Source: Marivita sp030148515 (GTDB taxonomy: Bacteria; Pseudomonadota; Alphaproteobacteria; Rhodobacterales; Rhodobacteraceae). Taken from it: a stretch of 64,000 bases of DNA. The DNA lies in contig NZ_CP180351.1 of assembly GCF_048006345.1 (NCBI RefSeq), positions 2,976,001-3,040,000 on the forward strand. The letters are read 5' to 3'. This document shows positions 17,267-26,025 of the stretch, one piece after another. The notes beneath the pieces were generated by a model. That model worked only from the letters and a program-made list of their open reading frames with translations. It did no database searches and had not been told where the DNA came from. How positions within the stretch are numbered: position 1 is the first letter of the stretch; each line of letters starts with the position of its first letter. The position numbers and the translations under genes were made by a program.

Positions 17267-17931
17267 AACTTGAGCGTCAGACCGATGTTCAGAGCATTGG
17301 TCTTGATGTCTGTTTCCAGCGAGCCGCCTTCGGGCAAATCAACATTGTTGCTGGAATAGGTGAACTGGTATTCGCCGAACACTGCGAAGCGATCATTGAT
17401 GTCATAGCTCACGCCTGCGGTCAGACGTGCCGCTGGTCCCGTGATCTGCAGTTCATACGTGTCGATCCCGGTGGTCGTGTCCACGTCGACATGCGGCACC
17501 GCGATTCCGAGGCCACCGCCCACATAGGGTGTGACCGCGCCTTGCGCCCAAAGACCGGGCCACCGCTGGTAGACGTTGGCCGTCACGATGTTCAGGCCAT
17601 CGGTGAATTCAAGATCGGAAAAGCCGATCGCGGCCTTTTCGCTATCAGGTGCGTAAACCTTGGCGTGGGTGAACTCGAGTCCGAACCCAAGTCTTTCGTT
17701 TTTCCACCAAGTGCCACGAACGCCATAATAGGGCGGCATTTCGAAGGACCGGCCTTCCCAGCCGATCAGTGCATCGATGTCAGCGCCGGTACCCGGATAG
17801 TCGCCATACAGGCGGCTGTGCGGTGCGGTTTGCCAGCCGGAATAGATCGACAGCTCCATTTCTGCCATTGCCGGGGCAGCAATGGTCAATGTGCTAAGTA
17901 CAAGTATACCTGACAGAATCGTTTTCTGCAT
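17263..17931 (-). CDS. Outer membrane beta-barrel protein
   Basis: A 222-residue secreted protein with a Sec signal peptide (MQKTILSGILVLSTLTIAAPAMA). Alternating amphipathic strands run throughout, and the protein ends in Phe (NIGLTLKF), the usual terminal residue recognised by the BAM complex. Strand-rich stretches such as LTAGVSYDINDRFAVFGEYQFTY fit an eight-stranded OmpA/OmpX-like or opacity-type barrel. The specific function is unknown. It is divergent from petABC and converges with pssA. Confidence 0.85.
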   Translation of the reverse strand: MQKTILSGILVLSTLTIAAPAMAEMELSIYSGWQTAPHSRLYGDYPGTGADIDALIGWEGRSFEMPPYYGVRGTWWKNERLGFGLEFTHAKVYAPDSEKAAIGFSDLEFTDGLNIVTANVYQRWPGLWAQGAVTPYVGGGLGIAVPHVDVDTTTGIDTYELQITGPAARLTAGVSYDINDRFAVFGEYQFTYSSNNVDLPEGGSLETDIKTNALNIGLTLKF

Positions 17932-18149
17932 GGTGGGCCGTCCGATCCGATTTTCTCACGTAACTACCACGCCATTCTTGCAAGGTCAGTGCCATATACC
18001 GCGACACTTCGGCGCTTATTCCTAACCTAGGTGTTCTGGAGGTGGACGGCTAGGGGGTAGCCCGCTAAATAGCGCCTCAGTGTGCCGCCCGGTGGGTGGC
18101 CTTACCCGTATTGTGGCCAGTCGATCGGCCGTTAAATGGAGATAACCTC

Positions 18150-18728
18150 GTGTCCAACGCAGAACACCACGAAGGCACCCGGAGGGACTTCCTGTACTAC
18201 GCAACAGCGGGTGCAGGCGCGGTTGCAACCGGTGCCGCGGTCTGGCCTCTGGTCAACCAGATGAACCCATCGGCAGACGTTTTGGCCCTGTCCTCGATTC
18301 GAGTAGACGTGTCAGGCGTATCGGAAGGCTCTCAGATCACCGTCAAATGGCTCGGCAAGCCGGTCTTTATCCGCCGCCGCACCCCTGACGAAATCGAAGC
18401 TGCACGCAGCGTTGATGTGTCCGACCTGGTCGATCCGGTTGCGCGCAACGCCAATCGCGATGGCTCGGCTGAAGCAACCGACGAAAACCGCGCCATGGAT
18501 GAATCCGGTGAATGGCTGGTTCAGATGGGCGTGTGTACGCACCTCGGTTGCGTTCCGCTCGGCAATGCCGGCGATTACGCCCTTGATGGCGGTGTCGGCG
18601 GCTGGTTCTGCCCCTGCCACGGGTCTCACTACGATACGTCTGGACGGATTCGCAAAGGGCCAGCACCGCAGAACCTGCCGGTGCCGCCAGCCGAATTCGT
18701 CGACGAAACAACCATCCTGCTGGGATAA
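18150..18728 (+). CDS. petA: Ubiquinol-cytochrome c reductase Rieske subunit
   Basis: About 192 residues from the GTG at 18150, preceded by TGGAG; this gives the standard N-terminus (SNAEHHEGTRRDF). A Tat-type twin-arginine motif RRDFLYYATAGAGA leads into the single membrane anchor. The 2Fe-2S ligands are in CTHLGC (about 129-134) and CPCHGS (154-159). It takes electrons from ubiquinol in the cytochrome bc1 complex and passes them to cytochrome c1. It is the first gene of the petABC operon; petB follows after 12 bp. Confidence 0.96.
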   Translation: MSNAEHHEGTRRDFLYYATAGAGAVATGAAVWPLVNQMNPSADVLALSSIRVDVSGVSEGSQITVKWLGKPVFIRRRTPDEIEAARSVDVSDLVDPVARNANRDGSAEATDENRAMDESGEWLVQMGVCTHLGCVPLGNAGDYALDGGVGGWFCPCHGSHYDTSGRIRKGPAPQNLPVPPAEFVDETTILLG

Positions 18729-18740
18729 GGAGACGCGCGA

Positions 18741-20087
18741 ATGTCTGGAATTCCACACGACCATTACGAGCCGTCAAGCAACGGCGAAAAGTGGCTGCAC
18801 TCGCGGTTACCGATCGTTGGTTTGCTCTATGACACCCTGATGATCCCCACACCGAAGAACCTGAACTGGATGTGGATCTGGGGCATTGTTCTCACGTTCT
18901 GCCTTGCGCTGCAGATCATCACCGGCGTTGTTCTGGTGATGCATTACACGCCGCATGTCGATTTGGCCTTCGCCAGCATCGAGCACATCATGCGCAACGT
19001 GAACGGCGGCGCGATGCTGCGCTATCTGCACATGAACGGCGCATCGCTGTTCTTCGTCGCGGTTTATGCGCATATTTTCCGCGGTCTCTACTACGGCTCC
19101 TACAAAGCCCCGCGTGAGATCACATGGATCATCGGCATGCTGATCTACCTGCTGATGATGGGCACAGCCTTCATGGGTTACGTTCTTCCGTGGGGACAGA
19201 TGTCCTTCTGGGGTGCGACCGTGATCACCGGCCTCTTTGGCGCGATCCCGTTCATCGGTGAATCGATCCAGACATGGCTGCTGGGCGGACCGGCTGTGGA
19301 CAATGCGACGCTGAACCGCTTCTTCTCACTGCATTATCTGCTGCCCTTCGTGATTGCCGGTCTCGTGATCGTGCACATTTGGGCCTTCCACACCACGGGC
19401 AACAACAACCCGACCGGTGTCGAAGTGCGCCGCACGTCTAAGGCAGATGCCGAGAAAGACACGCTGCCCTTCTGGCCCTATTTCGTGATCAAGGATCTCT
19501 TCGCGCTGGCGGTGATCCTGGTGGTGTTCTTCGCGGTTGTCGGTTTCATGCCGAACTACCTTGGCCACCCGGACAACTACATCGAAGCCAACCCGTTGGT
19601 GACACCCGCGCACATCGTTCCAGAATGGTACTTCCTGCCGTTCTATGCGATCCTGCGTGCCTTTGACGGTGACGTCTGGGTCGTGATCGCGGCGAACTTC
19701 CTGACCGGCGGGATCGTTGACGCCAAGTTCTTTGGTGTTCTGGCGATGTTCGGCGCGATCGTCGTGATGGCTCTGGTGCCGTGGCTTGACACATCGTCGG
19801 TACGCTCTGGCCGTTACCGCCCGATGTTCAAGTGGTGGTTCTGGCTCTTCGTGGTGAACTTCTTTGTGCTGATGTGGGTTGGCGCAATGCCTGCCGAAGG
19901 GATCTATCCCTACATCGCCCTGATCGGGTCCACCTATTGGTTCGCCTACTTCCTCGTGATCCTGCCGCTGCTTGGCGTGCTTGAAAAGCCGCTGCCGCAG
20001 CCGGACACCATCGAGGACGATTTCAAGGCGCACTATGGCAAGTCCTCGACCAACAGCGGCGCTCATGCAGCGACCCCGGCCGAGTAA
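18741..20087 (+). CDS. petB: Cytochrome b of the bc1 complex
   Basis: A 448-residue integral membrane subunit. Haem-ligating His pairs are visible in helices B and D (RYLHMNGASLFF and AHIFRGLYYG; SLHYLLPF and VIVHIWAFHTTG). The Qo-site motif PEWYFLPFYAILRA is intact. It holds both quinone sites of the Q cycle. A clear AAGGAG site precedes the start, and petC follows after 17 bp. Length is normal for alphaproteobacteria. Confidence 0.97.
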   Translation: MSGIPHDHYEPSSNGEKWLHSRLPIVGLLYDTLMIPTPKNLNWMWIWGIVLTFCLALQIITGVVLVMHYTPHVDLAFASIEHIMRNVNGGAMLRYLHMNGASLFFVAVYAHIFRGLYYGSYKAPREITWIIGMLIYLLMMGTAFMGYVLPWGQMSFWGATVITGLFGAIPFIGESIQTWLLGGPAVDNATLNRFFSLHYLLPFVIAGLVIVHIWAFHTTGNNNPTGVEVRRTSKADAEKDTLPFWPYFVIKDLFALAVILVVFFAVVGFMPNYLGHPDNYIEANPLVTPAHIVPEWYFLPFYAILRAFDGDVWVVIAANFLTGGIVDAKFFGVLAMFGAIVVMALVPWLDTSSVRSGRYRPMFKWWFWLFVVNFFVLMWVGAMPAEGIYPYIALIGSTYWFAYFLVILPLLGVLEKPLPQPDTIEDDFKAHYGKSSTNSGAHAATPAE

Positions 20088-20104
20088 GAAAGGACGAGCG
20101 AACA

Positions 20105-20893
20105 ATGCTTAAGAAACTTGCCCTCGCGGCCACATTGGCCCTGGCCCCTGTCTCCGGCGCATATGCCGCCGGAGCGACAGGCCATGTCGAGAATTTCGAA
20201 TTCTCTTTCGAAGGCCCCTTCGGAACCTTCGACCAGGCGCAATTGCAGCGTGGTCTTCAGGTCTACACTCAGGTCTGTTCCGCCTGCCACGGCATGAAAT
20301 ACGTGCCGTTGCGCACGCTGTCGGCCGAAGATGGCCCCGGCATGCCCGAAGATCAGGTCCGCGCCTATGCGGAGCAGTTCTTCGAAGTCTATGACGACGA
20401 GCTGGAAGACTTCCGCCCGGCCCGCCCGACCGACAACTTCCCGGCGAACACCGCTGCTGGTGCTCCTGACCTGAGCATGATGGCCAAGGCTCGTGCAGGC
20501 TTCCATGGCCCCTATGGACTGGGCATCAACCAGTTCTTCAAGGGCATGGGTGGACCCGAGTACATCGCGTCACTTCTGCACGGCTACACCGGCGAAGAGA
20601 AAGAGGAAGCCGGCGTCACTCTTTACGAGAACACCGCGTTTCCTGGCGGATGGATTTCGATGGGGCCGCCGCTTTACGGCGATGACGTTGAATATTCCGA
20701 CGGGACCGAAGCGTCGATCGAACAGCAAGCACAGGACGTGGCAGCGTTCCTGATGTGGGCGGCAGAGCCCAAGCTGATGGCCCGCAAGCAGGCCGGCTTT
20801 GTCGGTGTTGTGTTCCTGACGGTTCTCTCGGTTCTGCTTTACCTGACCAACAAACGCCTCTGGGCACCGGTCAAGGCCCGCGCGAAAGAGTAA
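20105..20893 (+). CDS. petC: Cytochrome c1
   Basis: A 262-residue protein with a cleavable signal peptide (about 1-22, ending SGAYAAG). The haem-attachment motif CSACH (residues 58-62) is followed by GMKYVPLRTL. The axial Met lies in GGWISMGPPL (about 180-185). The C-terminal helix (FVGVVFLTVLSVLLYLT) anchors it in the membrane. It accepts electrons from the Rieske protein and reduces soluble cytochrome c. It ends the petABC operon and is followed by a strong terminator. Confidence 0.96.
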   Translation: MLKKLALAATLALAPVSGAYAAGATGHVENFEFSFEGPFGTFDQAQLQRGLQVYTQVCSACHGMKYVPLRTLSAEDGPGMPEDQVRAYAEQFFEVYDDELEDFRPARPTDNFPANTAAGAPDLSMMAKARAGFHGPYGLGINQFFKGMGGPEYIASLLHGYTGEEKEEAGVTLYENTAFPGGWISMGPPLYGDDVEYSDGTEASIEQQAQDVAAFLMWAAEPKLMARKQAGFVGVVFLTVLSVLLYLTNKRLWAPVKARAKE

Positions 20894-20915
20894 TCCTTCG
20901 GTTAAAGATTTGGAA

Positions 20916-20944
20916 AAGCCCCGCCGATTTGGCGGGGCTTTTTC
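20916..20944 (+). terminator. Rho-independent terminator of petABC
   Basis: AAGCCCCGCC-GATTT-GGCGGGGCTT followed by a T run, 22 bp after the petC stop. The A-rich left flank may also let it work on the opposite strand. Confidence 0.9.
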
Positions 20945-20954
20945 GTTTGCGGGC

Positions 20955-20996
20955 AAGCCTGTTGGAACAGGCTTGAAGCGTCTTGGAAGAAGCTTC
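20955..20996. repeat. Two adjacent hairpins between petC and thiQ
   Basis: AAGCCTGTT-GG-AACAGGCTT (20955-20974) abuts GAAGCGTCTT-GG-AAGAAGCTTC (20975-20996, one mismatch). It lies between convergent genes and touches the thiQ stop codon. The layout of two abutting hairpins resembles those at 9585 and 15030, but the sequences differ. Confidence 0.6.
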
Positions 20997-21699
20997 ACCG
21001 AGCCCCGAGGTAGGCACGCAGACCGGGGGGCGGGTTGTCGAGCAACGCTGCGGTCTCCTGCGGGGCGCTCACCTGTCCGCCCTCCACAACGATCGTTTGC
21101 GCCGCAAACCGGCGCGCGTCTTGCGGATCATGCGAGACCAGCAGCACGGTCAACTCTTCCGCGTCAGCAACCTCGGCCACAAGGTCCAACATCTCAACCT
21201 TGAGCGCCGGACCCAGCGCCGCAAAAGGTTCGTCCAAAAGCAGCACGGGCCGCCCTTGCAGCAATACCCGGGCGAGCGCCGCACGACTTTGTTGACCGCC
21301 CGACATCTCGGACAAGCGCCGTGGCGCGAAACCGGACAGACCGACCCGCGCGAGAACAGCGTCAATCCGATCTGCATCTCCTGCGCGCAGCCGCCCCGTT
21401 GCCGGGTTCAGTGCCAGCGAAAGGTTCTGCCCAATCGTCAGATGCGGAAAGAGGTTTGTGTCCTGAAACAGGATGCTGATGGGTCGCGCCCCCGGCGGCA
21501 TCGCGGTGATGTCCTGCCCTGCCCAGCGCACCACCCCTGACACCAGAGGCAGAAATCCGGCAATCACATCCAGCAGCGTGGACTTGCCCGACCCCGACGC
21601 ACCGATGATCGCGACGCGCTGCCCAGCCGACACCGTCAGGTCCGCGGACAGATCGAACGACCCGGTCCGGGCTTTGATATGGTCAAGATGCAGAGCCAA
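20995..21699 (-). CDS. thiQ: Thiamine ABC transporter ATP-binding protein ThiQ
   Basis: About 234 residues from a TTG at 21699, chosen because GGGGAGG sits just upstream and it gives the expected N-terminus (ALHLDHIKA); an in-frame TTG at 21735 adds 12 residues. Walker A is GASGSGKST (about 38-46), the signature MSGGQQSRAALARVL follows, and Walker B is LLLDEPFAALG. It powers thiamine/TPP import with ThiB and ThiP. The start overlaps the end of thiP by 17 bases. Confidence 0.88.
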   Translation of the reverse strand: MALHLDHIKARTGSFDLSADLTVSAGQRVAIIGASGSGKSTLLDVIAGFLPLVSGVVRWAGQDITAMPPGARPISILFQDTNLFPHLTIGQNLSLALNPATGRLRAGDADRIDAVLARVGLSGFAPRRLSEMSGGQQSRAALARVLLQGRPVLLLDEPFAALGPALKVEMLDLVAEVADAEELTVLLVSHDPQDARRFAAQTIVVEGGQVSAPQETAALLDNPPPGLRAYLGAR

Positions 21700-23200
21700 C
21701 GCGCCCTCCCCGGTCAAACAGCCAGAACAACCCAAGGCTCAGGATCAACAACAAAAGCGCCCCACCTGCCGCCTGCTCCATGCGGTAAGCCCCCATCAAC
21801 TGATAGACTTTCAGCGGCAAGGTCGCCCGGTCGGGATCGGCAAAGAGCGCGATGACACCAAGGTCGCCCATCGACAGGGCCGCTGTCAGGCCCGCCGCGA
21901 AGCCCAGGGGTCGCTTCAGCCGGGGCAGCAGCACCCAGCGCAGCCATGCCCAATCCGACAGGTCGAGCGCTTTGCGCAAACGGGTGTGGTCAGCCCGGAT
22001 CGCCTCGGCCTCGGGGCGCAGGATGCGCAGCACAAACGGCAGGCTGACAAAGGCGTTGACTGTTGCTGTGACGTAAAGCGCAAGGTCGAACGGGTTCGCA
22101 AAGGGGCGGACGATCAGGAACAGGCCAATCCCCAGAACCAAGGGCGACAGCGCGATCCCGGCAAGGCCCAGCCATTCCCCCCACCGTGTCGCCAAGGGCA
22201 ACGCCCAAAGCAGGCACAGCGCGGTGGAGCCCAGCGCCACGAGGATCGAATGCGCAGCCGCTTGCCAGACCGATGCGCCCAGCGTTGTGATCCCGGCCAG
22301 ACCGTTGAGAGTGACCATCGCGAGCGGTGTCAGCAGGAAGAGCGCCGCGAAGCCGATCCAGACCGCATCCGTACAGATTGCGCGCCGATCCGTACGGTCC
22401 CAGCGTGGCACCTGCCGGTCCAGGCCCTTGGCGGCGACCGGTAAAGTGGTGACTTGCAGCGCGATCAATCCGGCGGTCAATGCCAAAGCCAGTTGCACAA
22501 GGCCAAGAACCGCAGCCCTTGCCAGATCGAAATCGAACCGCATTGACTGGTAGATCGCCAGCTCCAACGTGGTTGCCCGAGGCCCGCCTCCGAGGGTCAG
22601 TGCGACGGCAAAGGACGATAGGCAGATCACGAAGATCACCGCGAATGCCCCCGGCACGATCCGGCGCAGCATCGGCGCTTCGATGGATCGCCACATGGCG
22701 CGGCGTCCCATGCCCAGCGTGGCCGCCAAGCGGAATTGCTCCGCCGGAATGGCCAGCCACCCCTGCAGGATAAGCCGTGTCGCCAGCGGCAGGTTGAAGA
22801 ACACATGCGCCAACAGAACGCCGTGCAGCCCATAAATCTGCAGTTCAGGTAACCCCAACGGGGCCAACAGGCGATTGAGCAATCCTGATTGCCCGAACAC
22901 GGCCAACAGACCCAGCACAGCAACAATCACCGGAAGGATGAACGGCGCCCCCAGAAGCGCCACCAGCAGCCCGCGTCCGATGAACCGACGCCGGGCCAAT
23001 GCACGCGCCACGGGGATCGCGAAGAGCACGCTGAGCAAGGCAGACAGCGTGGCTTGCAAAAGCGTAAACCGCAACGCCTGCCAATCTGCCGGGCGAAACC
23101 CGCTGAACGCCTCCGCCCGCAGGATCACAGCCGTGACCGGGCCGATCACCAGACCGGCCACGGTCAACGCCGCGATTACTGAGACAGCGCGCGTCGCCAT
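21683..23200 (-). CDS. thiP: Thiamine ABC transporter permease ThiP
   Basis: A 505-residue permease made of two fused inner-membrane permease domains (about 12 helices), typical of the ThiP/FbpB type. EAA loops are visible in each half, for example EQFRLAATLGMGRRAMWRSIEAP (about 170-192) and LRKALDLSDWAWLRWVLLP in the second half. It forms the channel for thiamine, fed by ThiB and driven by ThiQ. It overlaps thiB by 25 bases at its start and thiQ at its end, so the three form one operon under the TPP riboswitch. Confidence 0.92.
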   Translation of the reverse strand: MATRAVSVIAALTVAGLVIGPVTAVILRAEAFSGFRPADWQALRFTLLQATLSALLSVLFAIPVARALARRRFIGRGLLVALLGAPFILPVIVAVLGLLAVFGQSGLLNRLLAPLGLPELQIYGLHGVLLAHVFFNLPLATRLILQGWLAIPAEQFRLAATLGMGRRAMWRSIEAPMLRRIVPGAFAVIFVICLSSFAVALTLGGGPRATTLELAIYQSMRFDFDLARAAVLGLVQLALALTAGLIALQVTTLPVAAKGLDRQVPRWDRTDRRAICTDAVWIGFAALFLLTPLAMVTLNGLAGITTLGASVWQAAAHSILVALGSTALCLLWALPLATRWGEWLGLAGIALSPLVLGIGLFLIVRPFANPFDLALYVTATVNAFVSLPFVLRILRPEAEAIRADHTRLRKALDLSDWAWLRWVLLPRLKRPLGFAAGLTAALSMGDLGVIALFADPDRATLPLKVYQLMGAYRMEQAAGGALLLLILSLGLFWLFDRGGRVGSAS

Positions 23201-24165
23201 TCCTCGACCGTTTCATCCCGCAACGCGGCGGCTTCATCTTCGGAATAGAACAGCACCTTTTCCGGCAGGTTCAGCTCCTTGAACCCCTCAGGCCATTTCG
23301 AGGCATCGAGCTTGGCCGGGAAGGACCAGTTACCCGTTGCAATCATGGTCTGGAACTCTTCGGAGAGCTGGAATTTCAGAAACTGATCCGCCAGCTCGGG
23401 CACGTCGGTGCCTGCCACCTTTGCCGACAGTTCCACCATGAAGTAATGTCCTTCCGGGAAGATCGCGGCTTTCTTGGTGCGGTCCTCTTCGGCGATAATG
23501 TGATAGGCGGGCGAGGTTGTGTAGCTCAGCACCATGTCCGCCTCCCCATCGGTGAACAGGCCATAGCTTTCCGACCAGCCCTTGGTGACGGTCAGAATTT
23601 TTGGCGCAAGCTGTTCCCAGACCTGTTCCGCCTCATCGCCATAGATCGCCTTGACCCACAGAACCAAGGCCAGCCCCGAAATCGACGAGCGCGGGTCCTG
23701 AATGACGATTTTCAGATCGTCCGGCGCATTCAGCAACGCGTCAAAGCTTTCAGGAACGTACGAAATCCGCTCTTCATTGTAGATGAACGCGGTGTGCCCG
23801 TAATTGTAGGGCAAGAACACGTCGTCAGTCCATTCGACTGGCAGGGTCAGGCTTGATACGTCCTGTCCATGCGGTGCAAACAGACCGCTTTCACGGGCGC
23901 GTTTGGTGACGTCGGTGTTCAGACCAAACACGATATCCGCATCGGTCTGCGCGCCTTCAAGCAGGATCCGGGGCAAGAGATCGCCCGGCTTGAACTGCAG
24001 GTCGCAGGCGCATTGCGCTTCGAACATCTCTTCGATCTTTGGGCCGGGACCCCATTCCGAGACGATGTAATCACCCGCATAAACGGTCAGAACGGGTTTA
24101 TCCTGTGCAAAGACCATCGTGGTCGACGCAAGAAGTCCCGCAGCAAATGAAAGGGCCGTTTTCAT
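23176..24165 (-). CDS. thiB: Thiamine-binding periplasmic protein ThiB
   Basis: A 329-residue periplasmic binding protein with a signal peptide (MKTALSFAAGLLASTTMVFAQ). The mature start DKPVLTVYAGDYIVSEWGPG and the downstream YNYGHTAFIYNEE and RSSISGLALVLW match the thiamine-binding ThiB/TbpA group. The ribosome binding site AGGAGG is strong. It is the first gene of thiBPQ, immediately downstream of a THI-box riboswitch, which independently supports the thiamine assignment. Confidence 0.93.
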   Translation of the reverse strand: MKTALSFAAGLLASTTMVFAQDKPVLTVYAGDYIVSEWGPGPKIEEMFEAQCACDLQFKPGDLLPRILLEGAQTDADIVFGLNTDVTKRARESGLFAPHGQDVSSLTLPVEWTDDVFLPYNYGHTAFIYNEERISYVPESFDALLNAPDDLKIVIQDPRSSISGLALVLWVKAIYGDEAEQVWEQLAPKILTVTKGWSESYGLFTDGEADMVLSYTTSPAYHIIAEEDRTKKAAIFPEGHYFMVELSAKVAGTDVPELADQFLKFQLSEEFQTMIATGNWSFPAKLDASKWPEGFKELNLPEKVLFYSEDEAAALRDETVEEWRRALSQ

Positions 24166-24212
24166 GGCATCCTCCTGTTTTGCGACGAGAGGGCAAAGCA
24201 GGAGCGTATCCA

Positions 24213-24297
24213 GACCTTCCCTCCGCCAGTGTTAACTGGTTCAGGTTCAACGGGTTCGCATCACGCATCTCAGCCTGGTCACCGGCACCCCGAGGTA
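24213..24297 (-). promoter_or_regulatory. TPP riboswitch (THI element)
   Basis: On the minus strand the sequence carries the hallmark pieces in order: GGGGTGCC, CTGAGAT, ACCCGTTGAACCTGA and the 3' GGAGGGAAGG that closes P1. It lies about 50 bp upstream of the thiB start. Binding of thiamine pyrophosphate should reduce expression of thiBPQ. The mechanism (transcription or translation) is not clear because no obvious T-run terminator was seen. Confidence 0.95.
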
Positions 24298-24378
24298 GCG
24301 CAAGACGTAGACCTGCGCGCTTACGTCTTCAAGCAGAAAACTTTGTTCCTTCATCTTGCTGGATAAACTCCAGGGGGT

Positions 24379-24421
24379 TTGGGGGACTGGTCCCCCAACC
24401 TGTCGGATGGGCGCAGCCCAT
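24379..24421. repeat. Two neighbouring hairpins upstream of aroC
   Basis: TTGGGGGAC-TG-GTCCCCCAA (24379-24398) is followed eight bases later by ATGGGC-GCA-GCCCAT (24407-24421). The pair lies between the divergent thiB riboswitch and aroC. It is perhaps a dispersed intergenic repeat; no T run follows. Confidence 0.55.
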
Positions 24422-24486
24422 TCGAAACACCTTGAGACCAACCCCGCCCTGCCCTAGGACACGTCAGAGCCAAGGAGACCCGCGCA

Positions 24487-25590
24487 ATGAGCCTGAACAC
24501 ATTTGGACATCTCTTCCGTGTCACCACATGGGGCGAAAGCCACGGGCCTGCGCTTGGGGCGACGGTAGATGGCTGTCCTCCGGGTGTGCCTATTGATGCT
24601 GGCATGATCCAGCACTGGCTGGACCGGCGCAAACCGGGGCAGAACAAGTTCACGACGCAACGGCGGGAACCGGACGAGGTAAAGATCCTGTCGGGTGTGT
24701 TCGAAGGCCAGACCACCGGCACTCCGGTGCAATTGATGATCGAGAACACGGACCAGCGGTCGAAAGACTATTCCGACATCATGGAGAAATTCCGCCCCGG
24801 CCATGCGGACATCACCTATTGGCAGAAATACGGCATCCGCGATTATCGCGGGGGCGGGCGGTCTTCGGCGCGGGAAACCGCGGCACGGGTGGCGGCAGGC
24901 GGTCTGGCGCGTGAGGCGATCAAGGCGATGCTGCCGGACGTGCAGATCACCGGTTACATGACCCAGATGGGGCCACATCAGATCGACCGGGACCGGTTCG
25001 ACTGGGACGAGATCGAGAACAACCCCTTCTGGGTACCCGATGCCAAGGCCGCAGCGGACTGGGCAGACTATCTCGACGGGCTGCGCAAGTCCGGCGAAAG
25101 TGTCGGCGCAATCATTGAGGTTGTGGCGCGCGGTGTGCCTGCTGGGCTGGGTGCGCCGATTTATGGGAAGCTGGATACGGATCTGGCGGCCGCGATGATG
25201 AGCATCAACGCGGTCAAGGGCGTGGAGATTGGCGAAGGCATGGCGTCGGCCATGTTGACCGGGACCCAGAACGCGGACGAGATCTACATGGGCAATGACG
25301 GTAAGCCGAAGTTTTCGTCAAACCACGCGGGCGGTATTCTGGGTGGCATCTCGACCGGTCAGGACATCGTTGTGCGCTTTGCGGTCAAGCCGACCTCGTC
25401 GATCCTGTCGACGCGCAAGACGATCACCAAGTCGGGTGAAGAGACCGAGATCATCACCAAGGGCCGTCACGACCCCTGCGTCGGCATTCGTGCGGTGCCC
25501 GTGGGTGAGGCGATGATGGCTTGCGTGATCCTCGACCACCTGCTGCTGCATCGCGGACAGGTGGGCGAGAATCGGGGAAAGATCGGCTGA
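24487..25590 (+). CDS. aroC: Chorismate synthase
   Basis: A 367-residue enzyme with all family signatures: GESHGPALGATVDGCPPG near the N-terminus, the RGGGRSSARETAARVAAG stretch (about 119-136), and the C-terminal RHDPCVGIRAVPVGEAM. It converts EPSP to chorismate with reduced FMN, the last step of the shikimate pathway. A strong AAGGAG site precedes the ATG. The length is normal. It converges with the thioredoxin-like gene, 5 bp apart. Confidence 0.97.
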   Translation: MSLNTFGHLFRVTTWGESHGPALGATVDGCPPGVPIDAGMIQHWLDRRKPGQNKFTTQRREPDEVKILSGVFEGQTTGTPVQLMIENTDQRSKDYSDIMEKFRPGHADITYWQKYGIRDYRGGGRSSARETAARVAAGGLAREAIKAMLPDVQITGYMTQMGPHQIDRDRFDWDEIENNPFWVPDAKAAADWADYLDGLRKSGESVGAIIEVVARGVPAGLGAPIYGKLDTDLAAAMMSINAVKGVEIGEGMASAMLTGTQNADEIYMGNDGKPKFSSNHAGGILGGISTGQDIVVRFAVKPTSSILSTRKTITKSGEETEIITKGRHDPCVGIRAVPVGEAMMACVILDHLLLHRGQVGENRGKIG

Positions 25591-25595
25591 TCAGG

Positions 25596-26006
25596 TCACG
25601 ATGTGGCTGCTGCCAGCGCCGTGTCCATCAGTGCCTTGATCTCTGCCGTGCCAGTGCCGGCAACGATGCGGCCCAGCTCCTGATCGCCTTTCAACACCAC
25701 CAGCGTCGACCGGCGCGGGATCTTGAGGGATTGCGCCAGTTCTGACGTACCGTAGGTGTCCCAATCGATGTCGATAAAGGTCACGCCCTGCGCATAGGCC
25801 GGGTTTTCCGCTTTCAGCGCGTTGATCGTGCGCGCTTGCGACTTGCAGGTCGAACACCAGCTCGCGGTGAAATCGAGGAACAGCGTTTCGCCTTTGGCGA
25901 GCCGTTCCTGCACCAATCCGGGTGTGTAGGAGAGTGCCTCGGCGTGAGCTGCGAATGGCACGGCCAAAGATGCGGCAGTGAGGGTCAGAAACGTACGACG
26001 ATCCAT
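25596..26006 (-). CDS. Secreted thioredoxin-like protein
   Basis: A 136-residue thioredoxin-fold protein with an N-terminal export signal (MDRRTFLTLTAASLAVPFAAHA; the Arg pair suggests Tat or Sec). The redox motif is WCSTCK (Cys51, Cys54), and the cis-Pro region RRSTLVVLKG is present. It lies 20 bp after ccdA on the same strand, so CcdA probably keeps its cysteines reduced in the periplasm. It could serve cytochrome c maturation or another thiol-repair path; it is shorter than DsbD-gamma-containing proteins. Confidence 0.87.
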   Translation of the reverse strand: MDRRTFLTLTAASLAVPFAAHAEALSYTPGLVQERLAKGETLFLDFTASWCSTCKSQARTINALKAENPAYAQGVTFIDIDWDTYGTSELAQSLKIPRRSTLVVLKGDQELGRIVAGTGTAEIKALMDTALAAATS

Positions 26007-26025
26007 ATATCAGTCTCCTGTTGGG

